Position numbers and translations under genes: made by a program. 10,932 bases of DNA, taken from the NCBI GenBank assembly GCA_046759385.1, contig JBHICC010000066.1, forward strand, positions 1 through 10,932. Reading direction: 5' to 3'. Positions within the stretch are counted from its first letter, which is position 1, and every line of letters begins with the position of its first letter. Under the pieces are notes generated by a model. That model was given only the letters and a program-made list of their open reading frames with translations. It made no database searches and was not told the DNA's origin. This DNA is from JBHICC01 sp046759385. GTDB taxonomy: Bacteria; Pseudomonadota; Gammaproteobacteria; Acidiferrobacterales; SPGG2. Of the stretch, positions 1-6,092 are shown piece by piece.

Positions 1-125
1 TCACGGTTCACCGATCACGATGTGCAAGGATCGCACGAGTGCCGGCCGCTGTCAGTTTCCTACCTTCCGCGGCACTCGCACATCCGTGTGCGTCGCGGGC
101 GCAGGGATGCGCAGGAGCGGCCGAA
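1..125. other. Gene-free stretch rich in inverted repeats beyond moeA
   Basis: I see no supportable gene here. All three plus-strand frames are open from the window edge, as expected for short GC-rich DNA, and none gives a recognisable protein; the tail of a plus-strand gene entering from the left cannot be excluded. The stretch is packed with perfect inverted repeats: CGAGTGCCG at 36-44 with CGGCACTCG at 70-78, GATGTG at 19-24 with CACATC at 79-84, CGGCCGCT at 43-50 with AGCGGCCG at 116-123, and small hairpins at 77-92 and 99-112. Some of these pairings exclude each other. There is no clear T-run, so a classical intrinsic terminator for moeA is not evident, although a structured 3' end is plausible. 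Confidence 0.4.
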
Positions 126-1394
126 CTAAATAATGCCGTGAAAGGGTTGCACGTCCACCCACGCCCCAGCTTCTACGGTCGCGGCGTCATGGGGCAGAAT
201 CACAAAGCAGTTGCCCACGCTCATCGAGTGCAGTAATCCCGAACCTTGTTGCCCGGTACTGCGAACAACCAGCTCGCCTTCGGGCGTGCGCTCGAGGATC
301 GCCCGTTGATATTCTGTTCGCCCTGGGCTTTTCTTCAGGCGTGATGCACAACGCACTTTGAACGTCGCTGCAGGCTCTACGTCGGCATGGCCCATCATTC
401 GGCGCAGCGCAGGTTCCACGAACTGGTAAAACGTGACCATGACTGAGACCGGATTGCCCGGAAGCCCAAAAAAAACGGCGTCCCGTACCGCACCGAAGGC
501 AAGCGGACGGCCTGGCTTCATGGCGATTTGCCAAAAGTCGACCTTACCTACCTTGTCAAGCGTTTCCTTGACATAGTCGGCCTCACCCACGGACACGCCA
601 CCGGAGGTGATTACGACATCCGCACTCGTGCCGGCTTCGATGAACGCTCGTTCCGTCGCATCGCGGTCGTCACGCACGACACCCATGTCGATGATGTCAA
701 TCCCCAGTCGCGACAGCATCCCGTAGAGGGTGTAGCGATTGCTGTCGTAGATCTCCCCTGCCGACAGCGGCTCGCCAATCGAACGCAACTCATCACCCGT
801 CGAGAAAAACGCCACACGTACACGACGTTTCACGATCACTTCGGCGACGCCGAGTGACGCCAGCAAGCCAAGTTCCGGCGGTAGCAACAGTTTGCCAGCG
901 CTAAGAACCACGGTGCCCCGCTTCATATCCTCGCCTGCCGCCCGTACGTTCTGGCCGGGTTTGTGTCCGCTGCCGATGCGTACCCGGTTGCCATCCAACT
1001 CGACCTGCTCTTGCATGATTACGGTATCCGTACCCGGCGGCACACTGGCGCCGGTCATGATGCGAACGCACTCGCCCCGGCTCACTTTGTCCGCAAACGG
1101 CCGACCTGCCCACGACGTGCCAATCACGGTGAGCTCTGTAGTCCCCTTATCAGGCAAGTCGTCGCTGTTGAGCGCATATCCATCCATGGCGGAGTTGGTA
1201 TGCGAGGGTACGTCAGTGGGAGAGACAATCTCCGCTGCGAGCACCCGGCCGAGCGCGCTGCGTAGGGCGATTTTTTCAAACCCTGCGACGGGCGGCACCG
1301 TCGCCAAAATCCGCGCACGCGCGTCGGCGACACTGAGGGCCGGCGCGCCGTGACCGCCGCAGGCGGCATCTGCAAGCACTTTAGTTTTACTCAT
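126..1394 (-). CDS. moeA: Molybdopterin molybdenumtransferase MoeA
   Basis: MoeA catalyses metal insertion into molybdopterin: it uses molybdate (or, in some organisms, tungstate) and the adenylylated pterin to form the metal cofactor in the cytoplasm. The 422-residue length is close to E. coli MoeA (411). Family motifs appear in order: NSAMDGYA at about 67-74, MTGASVPPGTDTVIMQE at 113-129, GEDMKRG at 154-160, STGDEL at 198-203, SGGVSVGEADY at 264-274, KPGRPLAFG at 293-301 and GLPGNPVS at 310-317, followed by the C-terminal MoeA domain IV. The acidic residues of the NSAMDGYA and GDEL motifs are intact, so the enzyme looks functional. The ATG start overlaps the end of mobB by 8 nt and follows an AGGGG ribosome binding site, which implies coupled translation. 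It is the last gene of the tup-mob-moe block. Dedication to tungsten rather than molybdenum is possible from context but not visible in the sequence. Confidence 0.95.
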   Translation of the reverse strand: MSKTKVLADAACGGHGAPALSVADARARILATVPPVAGFEKIALRSALGRVLAAEIVSPTDVPSHTNSAMDGYALNSDDLPDKGTTELTVIGTSWAGRPFADKVSRGECVRIMTGASVPPGTDTVIMQEQVELDGNRVRIGSGHKPGQNVRAAGEDMKRGTVVLSAGKLLLPPELGLLASLGVAEVIVKRRVRVAFFSTGDELRSIGEPLSAGEIYDSNRYTLYGMLSRLGIDIIDMGVVRDDRDATERAFIEAGTSADVVITSGGVSVGEADYVKETLDKVGKVDFWQIAMKPGRPLAFGAVRDAVFFGLPGNPVSVMVTFYQFVEPALRRMMGHADVEPAATFKVRCASRLKKSPGRTEYQRAILERTPEGELVVRSTGQQGSGLLHSMSVGNCFVILPHDAATVEAGAWVDVQPFHGII

Positions 1395-1959
1395 GTCTGC
1401 CCCTTTTACTCTTCAAGCTTACCACCGGTTCGGGTTGATGCGCCTTGCTATGAAGTTGCTCGTGGAGAAAACTTGCGATTGCTGCCGGATCGTTCAGATC
1501 CAGAACGGGTACTTTTACTGCCGTCGGTAACGGACCATCGGTCGCGATCGCAATGATATTGCGGTCGTTGGAGTAAAGTAGCGGATGGCCAAGGTCGTGG
1601 CGATAGAGTTCGATTTTCGGAAACGGTTCTTGCTTAAACCCTTCGACCAGGACACAGTCGAGTATATTATGGTCTAGGCGACTCAGTAGCTGCTCAAAGC
1701 TCGTTTGTGTTTGCGCCTCCGTCATCAATGCCCAGCGCGTTGAGGACGCGAGCATAGTCTGTACGGCGCCGGCCTCGCGCAGCACATAGCTGTCTTTGCC
1801 TGGACGGTCGATGTCGAAGCCATGTGGGGCGTGCTTTACGATACCCACTCGTAGACCGTGCTGGCTGAGCAACGGGACGATTTTGCTCAGCAAGGTTGTC
1901 TTGCCCGTGCCACTGAAGGCTACGAATCCGATTACAGGTACGCGCTTCGACACGTTCAT
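1387..1959 (-). CDS. mobB: Molybdopterin-guanine dinucleotide biosynthesis adaptor MobB
   Basis: MobB is a small GTP-binding P-loop protein that assists MobA in forming the guanine dinucleotide form of the cofactor. The N-terminus carries a Walker A loop, AFSGTGKT at residues 14-21, in the usual MobB context. Further family hallmarks are VKHAPHGFDIDRPGKDSY at 41-58 and VEGFKQEPFPKIELYR at 105-120. The 190-residue length is slightly above the usual 170 or so; the extra is a basic C-terminal tail ending KSKRGRHE. The ATG overlaps the mobA stop as ATGA, and the stop lies inside the start of moeA, so mobA, mobB and moeA are probably translated in a coupled way. Identification is firm from the motifs and the neighbours. 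Confidence 0.93.
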   Translation of the reverse strand: MNVSKRVPVIGFVAFSGTGKTTLLSKIVPLLSQHGLRVGIVKHAPHGFDIDRPGKDSYVLREAGAVQTMLASSTRWALMTEAQTQTSFEQLLSRLDHNILDCVLVEGFKQEPFPKIELYRHDLGHPLLYSNDRNIIAIATDGPLPTAVKVPVLDLNDPAAIASFLHEQLHSKAHQPEPVVSLKSKRGRHE

Positions 1960-2576
1960 TGGCGGGCACCAGCAAGTTTTGCTTCCAACGCGGTGCGTTC
2001 TTCCGGGCTATTCACGTTCGTGAACATCTCTGGCCGGTCCTCGAACAGACAGACTGCAACTCGATGTTTGTCAAACCAACGATCGATCTTGCGTTCACCG
2101 GAGTCCAAGTAGGTAACCAAACTCGACAATAAGTCACGCTGCAGCAATGCGAACACGGGCTGCATACGCTCGCCGTCATGTGCCACGGCGATCTCAGCAT
2201 TATTATCTAGGAGCGCGGCATACAAGCGCGCGGTCAAGTCGTCACTGATTAATGGCGAATCGCAGGGCACTGTAAGAATATACTTCGTTGACGTTGCTTC
2301 CATGGCACTGGCCATGCCGGCGAGCGGCCCAAAGTACTCGCCAACCTTATCGGGCACGACCTCGTAGCCGAACGCTTGATAGCGTTCCTGGTTGCGGTTG
2401 GCGTTAATAATGATGTTGTCGACTTGCGGCCGCAGCACATCCAAGACATGCTCAATCATCGGGCGCCCGTTCAATGTCAGCAAACCCTTGTCGATACCGC
2501 CCATTCGACGCGCCCGCCCGCCTGCGAGCACCACACCCGTGATCTTGCTGCGGGAGCTTGTGGCTGGTTTGCTCAT
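1956..2576 (-). CDS. mobA: Molybdenum cofactor guanylyltransferase MobA
   Basis: MobA transfers GMP from GTP onto molybdopterin to give the (bis-)MGD cofactor used by the DMSO reductase enzyme family, such as formate dehydrogenases and nitrate reductases. The 206-residue protein opens with the nucleotidyltransferase signature LAGGRARRMGGIDK at residues 17-30. It has the conserved VPCDSPL segment at 103-109, whose D106 is the expected magnesium ligand. The fold and length match E. coli MobA (194). The ATG lies 9 nt after the ATPase gene stop, with only a weak ribosome binding site, and its own stop overlaps mobB as ATGA. The presence of mobA with mobB indicates that the cell makes a guanine dinucleotide cofactor, consistent with bis-MGD molybdo- or tungsto-enzymes elsewhere in the genome. 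Confidence 0.95.
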   Translation of the reverse strand: MSKPATSSRSKITGVVLAGGRARRMGGIDKGLLTLNGRPMIEHVLDVLRPQVDNIIINANRNQERYQAFGYEVVPDKVGEYFGPLAGMASAMEATSTKYILTVPCDSPLISDDLTARLYAALLDNNAEIAVAHDGERMQPVFALLQRDLLSSLVTYLDSGERKIDRWFDKHRVAVCLFEDRPEMFTNVNSPEERTALEAKLAGARQ

Positions 2577-2585
2577 GATTCACCA

Positions 2586-3341
2586 TTATCTGACGAAATC
2601 GTTTCGCGCAGTACGCGAATGCAAAACCTCGACGCCCTCCTCCGTTTCCAATGATTGCTCGTGGGTCCTAGCCCCCGGCACCGCGTGACGGTGTAGCTTG
2701 CCTTGGTCCAGGTGCATGTGAACGTCGCCGAGGGTGGCGATGCGGTGGAGCTCGTGGCTCGCGATCACCACAGCGATCCCCTCAGACTTGAGCCGTTGGA
2801 TCAGGAAGTAAGTTCGTTCGCGGGACTCATAATCGAGGCTCGCCGTCGGCTCGTCGAGTAACAACAATCGCGGTTCAAGAATGCGAGCGCGAGCGAGCGC
2901 GACGCGCTGCTTTTCACCGCCGGACAGACGACGAGCGTTTCGCTGCGCAAGATGGCCTAAGCCGGCCCATTTCAAGGTGTCACTGACCTTCGCTTTGATT
3001 TGTGCCCGCGACAAACTGGACTGGCGCAGACTGTAAGCGACGTTGTCATGCACCGTGCGGTCGAAGAGATAAGGAGCCTGGTGGACATAAACCACATCGC
3101 GGCGATAGTGACGGCACGCTTGCTGCCAAGGCAGGCTGTGCCCGTTATAGCTCACGTCAGCACGGTCAGGCGACTCGAGGCCCGCTAATACCTTGAGCAA
3201 AGTCGTCTTGCCGGTACCGTTGTCGCCGGTCAGGATTACACACTGACCAGTGTGAATGGCGAGTTCTGGGATGTCGAACAAACGACGCCCAGCAAGATCC
3301 TTGCGCACGTGTCGAAACGTGATAAGCGACTGCGTCGTCAT
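2586..3341 (-). CDS. tupC: Tungstate-type ABC transporter ATP-binding protein TupC
   Basis: This is the cytoplasmic ATPase of the oxyanion importer formed with the permease and TupA binding proteins next to it. All ABC ATPase elements are visible: Walker A GDNGTGKTT at residues 39-47, the Q-loop around Q88, the signature LSGGEKQR at 139-146, Walker B LLLLDEPTAS at 159-168 and the switch histidine in SHELHR (H196). The 251-residue protein ends in a short tail and lacks the C-terminal MOP/TOBE oxyanion-sensing domain found in ModC and WtpC, which favours the TupC type. The ATG overlaps the permease stop as ATGA, so the two are translationally coupled. Substrate assignment (tungstate rather than molybdate) rests on the neighbouring TupA genes. 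Confidence 0.88.
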   Translation of the reverse strand: MTTQSLITFRHVRKDLAGRRLFDIPELAIHTGQCVILTGDNGTGKTTLLKVLAGLESPDRADVSYNGHSLPWQQACRHYRRDVVYVHQAPYLFDRTVHDNVAYSLRQSSLSRAQIKAKVSDTLKWAGLGHLAQRNARRLSGGEKQRVALARARILEPRLLLLDEPTASLDYESRERTYFLIQRLKSEGIAVVIASHELHRIATLGDVHMHLDQGKLHRHAVPGARTHEQSLETEEGVEVLHSRTARNDFVR

Positions 3342-4039
3342 GCCGTCATCAGCCCCCTGCCTTGCAGCAGCGCGAGCGAAAAATTTAATAACAATGCCAA
3401 TATCAACAACACAATGCCCAGGGCGATTCCCTGCGCAAATTCGCCCTTGCTGGTCTCAAGCGCGATCGCTGTGGTGATGTTACGCGTATAGTTAAGTATG
3501 TTTCCACCGACCATCATCGAGCATCCGACCTCGGCGATGATGCGCCCAAAGCCGGCTATTACCGCCGCCATCAAGCCAAAGCGCACTTCGTGCATTAACG
3601 TTAACATGGCGCGTGTCGGCCGCGCGCCTAATGTCACGGCCGTTTCCCAGGCCCGTCGATCGGCCGCCTGAATAGCGGAATGGCCCATCGCCACTAGGAT
3701 CGGGAAGCACAAGACCATTTGCCCGATTACCATCGCTGTCTGTGTGAACAGCAGTTTCAGATCGCCAAAAGGCCCAGTGCGCGATAGCAATAAATATAGG
3801 GTCAGTCCGACAACGACCGCCGGGAACGCGAGCAAGGTTTGAAACACCGTAATCAACGCCCGGCGGCCCGGGAAACGGACATGTGCCAGCAGAAAGGAGA
3901 CTACCAGCGCGACCGGTGCGGACAGCAGAATCGCCTTAAGCGACACACTGAAGGAGATTCCGACGATGGTCCATAGGCTTGGATCGCCCGAAGCCAACAA
4001 AAACAGCGCCTCGCGACTGGCATCAAATAGGTTGTCCAC
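3338..4039 (-). CDS. tupB: Tungstate-type ABC transporter permease TupB
   Basis: A 233-residue inner-membrane permease with about five hydrophobic segments. The cytoplasmic EAA-type loop is seen in WETAVTLGARPTRAM at roughly residues 150-164, where the permease contacts the ATPase. The N-terminus (MDNLFDASREALFLLASGD) resembles the usual start of TupB proteins, which supports the GTG start at 4039 even though the ribosome binding site is weak. The GTG lies 6 nt after the tupA1 stop, so ribosomes finishing tupA1 could reinitiate here. The stop overlaps the ATPase start. Only one permease is present for two binding proteins, so the two TupA copies probably share it. Family assignment is firm; substrate assignment depends on TupA. 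Confidence 0.88.
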   Translation of the reverse strand: MDNLFDASREALFLLASGDPSLWTIVGISFSVSLKAILLSAPVALVVSFLLAHVRFPGRRALITVFQTLLAFPAVVVGLTLYLLLSRTGPFGDLKLLFTQTAMVIGQMVLCFPILVAMGHSAIQAADRRAWETAVTLGARPTRAMLTLMHEVRFGLMAAVIAGFGRIIAEVGCSMMVGGNILNYTRNITTAIALETSKGEFAQGIALGIVLLILALLLNFSLALLQGRGLMTA

Positions 4040-4045
4040 AGCGCG

Positions 4046-4861
4046 TTAGGGCTCCACAGCTAGCGGCAAAAACAGCGGCTCGCCGGCTATACGGTAATCA
4101 CGAATGATGGATTGGCCGCGTATTCCCGTGAGCCAACCAATGAGACGCATTGCACCGATGTAGTTCACGTCGACGTACCGGTCAGGATTAACTGCGATGA
4201 CACCGTAGCGGTTGTAGAGCCGCGCATCGCCCTCGACCAAGATCGGCATGATGTGCCGATGGGCAATCCAGGTACCTCGGTCAGTAAGCGCATAAGCCTG
4301 CAGCTCCGTGGCCATTTGTAAAGTTCGTCCTTGCCCCTGCCCGACCTCGCGATACCAGCTCCCTGAAGGCGTAACGCCTGCCGCTTGCCACAGCGCACGT
4401 TCTTTCTTGTGCGTGCCGGAATCGTCGCCGCGCGAAACGAAGCTACTTTGACTGGCGGCAATGCGCCGCAGCGCGTCAGTGGCGTCTTGTAAACCGCGTA
4501 TGTTGGCAGGATCGCTAACTGGACCGACAATAGCAAAGTCGTTGTGCATAACATCGCGCCGATTTACGCCGTAACCATCGGCGACGAACTTAAGCTCATC
4601 TTCATAAGCGTGTACCAGCACAACATCGACATTACCGTCGCGCGCCAATCGCAGTGCTTTGCCGCTTCCCACTGCAATCACGTGTACGCGATAACCCGTT
4701 CGCTTTTCAAACGGTGGCAGTAAGCGTTGTAGCAACCCGGAGTTTTCGGTACTGGTCGCGGTTGCCAAACGGATCGTTGTTTCATCGCCTTTGACCGATG
4801 ACACGGCCACAAGCATGAGTGCCAGCAGAAGGAAGCAACGCCGTTTGCTGCGTGTAACCAT
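4046..4861 (-). CDS. tupA: Periplasmic tungstate-binding protein, TupA copy 1 (TATS variant)
   Basis: A 271-residue extracytoplasmic solute-binding protein. It has a signal peptide at about residues 1-25: a basic start (RSKRR), a hydrophobic core and a likely cut before DETTIRLA. It is closely similar over its whole length to the upstream neighbour at 4991-5821, and shares the segments STENSGLL, GKALR, ARDGNVDVV, GVNRRD, SRGDDSGTHKKE and WYREVGQG. TupA proteins carry a TTTS signature in the oxyanion site; here it reads TATS at residues 34-37 (codon GCG at 4757-4759), and the VHAP segment seen in copy 2 is VHAY. The conserved arginine of SRGDDSGT (R144) is kept. This copy is the one directly joined to tupB and tupC (6-nt gap). 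No good ribosome binding site precedes its ATG. Altered affinity or specificity is an inference. Confidence 0.88.
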   Translation of the reverse strand: MVTRSKRRCFLLLALMLVAVSSVKGDETTIRLATATSTENSGLLQRLLPPFEKRTGYRVHVIAVGSGKALRLARDGNVDVVLVHAYEDELKFVADGYGVNRRDVMHNDFAIVGPVSDPANIRGLQDATDALRRIAASQSSFVSRGDDSGTHKKERALWQAAGVTPSGSWYREVGQGQGRTLQMATELQAYALTDRGTWIAHRHIMPILVEGDARLYNRYGVIAVNPDRYVDVNYIGAMRLIGWLTGIRGQSIIRDYRIAGEPLFLPLAVEP

Positions 4862-4990
4862 GAGACAAAGGACGCCCTGTAGACAGGCGCCGAAAACGGC
4901 GTTACAGCCGTGTCCGAAGTGGCTGGGTCAAGCATAACATCGGCGGCGTTCGATCATCAGGCCGGGTAGCACTTGGGCTATCGGTAACGG
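4862..4990 (-). other. Structured tupA2-tupA1 spacer with hairpins
   Basis: This 129-nt spacer is the only sizeable gap in the minus-strand block. On the minus strand it forms overlapping hairpins just upstream of tupA1. CGCCG-TTTT-CGGCG lies at 4888-4901, ACGGC with GCCGT (pairing across 4895-4910) shares bases with it, and CCTGT/ACAGG around a 2-nt loop lies at 4876-4887. The first two cannot form together. No convincing promoter or ribosome binding site is visible, and no known riboswitch pattern is recognised. Possible roles are partial termination, mRNA processing that sets the tupA2:tupA1 ratio, or protection of the upstream message. Confidence 0.35.
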
Positions 4991-5821
4991 TCAGTTAATG
5001 CCGACAGACGTTTCCGCCTTAACCGCTAGCGGTTTGAACAGCGATTGGCCGTCTATTTCGAAGTCGCGCACGATGGCTTGTCCAGCGACTGACGTAAGCC
5101 ACGCAATCAACGCCATCGCACCGGGGTAATTGGCGTCTGGATAGCGCGCCGGGTTCACCGCGATGATGCCATAGGGATTGAACAGCCGGGCATCGCCCTC
5201 TACCAATACTTCCAGCGACAGCTTGTCCCCCATCGCCAGCCACGTGCCGCGATCAGCAAGCGTGTACGCTTCTAATTCGCTAGCAATCTGCAATGTTCTA
5301 CCCATTCCTTGCCCGACTTCGCGATACCAGGGCGTGGCAAGCTTCGCGTTCGAAGCCGCCCAGAGCTCCAACTCTTTCTTATGCGTGCCCGAATCGTCAC
5401 CTCTCGATACGAACAAACCGCCTTTGGTGGCAATGCGCGAAAGCGCAGCCGCTACGTCAGCGGTGCCACTGATGCGCGCAGGATCATTTGCTGGACCGAC
5501 GATGATGAAGTCGTTGTACATCAGGTCACGTCGGTTGACGCCGTGACCGGCGGCGATGAAGGCACGCTCGGCCTTGGGCGCATGCACCATGACCACATCG
5601 ACATTGCCGTCCCGAGCCATGCGCAAGGCCTTGCCGGTTCCGACGGCGATCACATGGACCGTGTAGCCGGTTCGCTGCTCGAACGGAGGAAGCAACACAC
5701 GCAGCAACCCCGAGTTTTCCGTGCTCGTGGTCGTGGCGAGGCGAATCGTGCGCTGTTCCGCGTTGGCAAGCCCAGCGACGGTGATGGCGCACACGAACAG
5801 GATGGCGCAAGAACGGTGCAC
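4991..5821 (-). CDS. tupA: Periplasmic tungstate-binding protein, TupA copy 2 (canonical TTTS)
   Basis: A 276-residue solute-binding protein of the TupA type that delivers tungstate (possibly molybdate) to an ABC permease. The signal peptide spans about residues 1-21, with a likely cut after LANA. The oxyanion-site signature TTTS is intact at residues 30-33, within LATTTSTENSGLL. The VHAP segment (79-82) and SRGDDSGTHKKE (139-150, with R140) are also present. The GTG start at 5821 is chosen because a perfect AGGAGG sits 8 nt upstream and a signal peptide follows directly. It is the first gene after the divergent region and lies just downstream of a strong sigma-54 promoter, so it is probably the most highly regulated gene here. 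It is separated from its paralogue by 129 nt and looks like the product of a tandem duplication. Confidence 0.9.
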   Translation of the reverse strand: MHRSCAILFVCAITVAGLANAEQRTIRLATTTSTENSGLLRVLLPPFEQRTGYTVHVIAVGTGKALRMARDGNVDVVMVHAPKAERAFIAAGHGVNRRDLMYNDFIIVGPANDPARISGTADVAAALSRIATKGGLFVSRGDDSGTHKKELELWAASNAKLATPWYREVGQGMGRTLQIASELEAYTLADRGTWLAMGDKLSLEVLVEGDARLFNPYGIIAVNPARYPDANYPGAMALIAWLTSVAGQAIVRDFEIDGQSLFKPLAVKAETSVGIN

Positions 5822-5829
5822 GGGGTTAT

Positions 5830-5835
5830 CCTCCT
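5830..5835 (-). promoter_or_regulatory. Strong ribosome binding site for tupA2
   Basis: The minus strand reads AGGAGG followed by 8 nt (ATAACCCC) and then GTG. This perfect anti-16S match fixes the GTG at 5821 as the start of tupA2 and suggests strong translation, in contrast to the poor sites before tupA1 and tupB. Confidence 0.85.
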
Positions 5836-5862
5836 AGTCCGGGTTTTTTTCCAAAACCTTGT

Positions 5863-5878
5863 AGCAATTCTGGTGCCA
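5863..5878 (-). promoter_or_regulatory. Sigma-54 (-24/-12) promoter for tupA2
   Basis: The minus strand reads TGGCACCAGAATTGCT. Against the sigma-54 consensus TGGCAYRNNNNTTGCW every defined position but one matches, and the invariant GG and GC are separated by exactly 10 nt. Transcription would start near 5852, giving a leader of about 30 nt that contains the AGGAGG site before the tupA2 GTG. The gene divergent from it encodes a sigma-54-dependent activator, which makes a chance match less likely. Transcription could continue through the spacer into tupA1-tupB-tupC-mobA-mobB-moeA. Confidence 0.82.
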
Positions 5879-5953
5879 TGGTTTATTTTTCCTTGAAAAT
5901 TCAATGACCTTCGGCCTATAGCTCTCTGTCGGTATTTGACACCCGGGACAATT

Positions 5954-5983
5954 TGACGCATTGTAAACGACCGCGTTGCGTCA
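5954..5983. promoter_or_regulatory. Candidate enhancer site: TGACGCA-N16-TGCGTCA inverted repeat
   Basis: A perfect 7-bp inverted repeat (5954-5960 and 5977-5983) with a 16-nt spacer lies in the divergent region, about 100-130 nt upstream of the predicted tupA2 start. That is the usual distance for NtrC-type upstream activating sequences. It is flanked by TTTGAC repeats at 5935-5940, 5952-5957 and 5985-5990, with a further copy at 6058-6063. A dimeric Fis-type HTH activator such as the one encoded at 6093-7520 typically binds such dyads. Binding is inferred, not shown. Confidence 0.45.
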
Positions 5984-6092
5984 GTTTGACCCATGTATTC
6001 GTTCTTTGGTGCGATTCTTCTGCGGTTTTTTCCGTTCGCCGCTTCCGCGCGGGCGCGTTTGACATCACTTCTCGGGAGGAAAGGAAACCAGA

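Noticed and set aside
2..133. Plus-strand open frame entering from the left edge and ending at TAA 131-133 as the tail of a gene converging on moeA
   Set aside because: All three frames are open here, the roughly 43-residue translation is not recognisable, and the DNA is dominated by inverted repeats. It cannot be excluded without sequence to the left.
892..1353. A 153-codon plus-strand open frame antisense to moeA
   Set aside because: It is fully inside moeA and its composition is what the antisense of GC-rich coding DNA gives; no family or ribosome binding site is apparent.
5309..5896. A 195-codon plus-strand open frame antisense to tupA2
   Set aside because: It is the mirror of a well-supported gene with a signal peptide, motifs and a perfect ribosome binding site. 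Its translation shows no recognisable domain and it runs into the sigma-54 promoter region.
5946..5959. A plus-strand GG-N10-GC pattern that could be a second sigma-54 promoter driving the regulator operon
   Set aside because: Only the GG and GC match; the -12 part reads GACGC instead of TTGC and the -24 part lacks TGGCA. It also overlaps the dyad at 5954-5983.
5936..5964. TTGACA at 5936-5941 as the -35 box of a sigma-70 promoter for the regulator operon
   Set aside because: At 17-19 nt spacing the -10 candidates (CATTGT, ATTGTA, TTGTAA) are poor. The hexamer is better explained as part of the TTTGAC repeat set. A promoter is still expected somewhere in 5885-6075.
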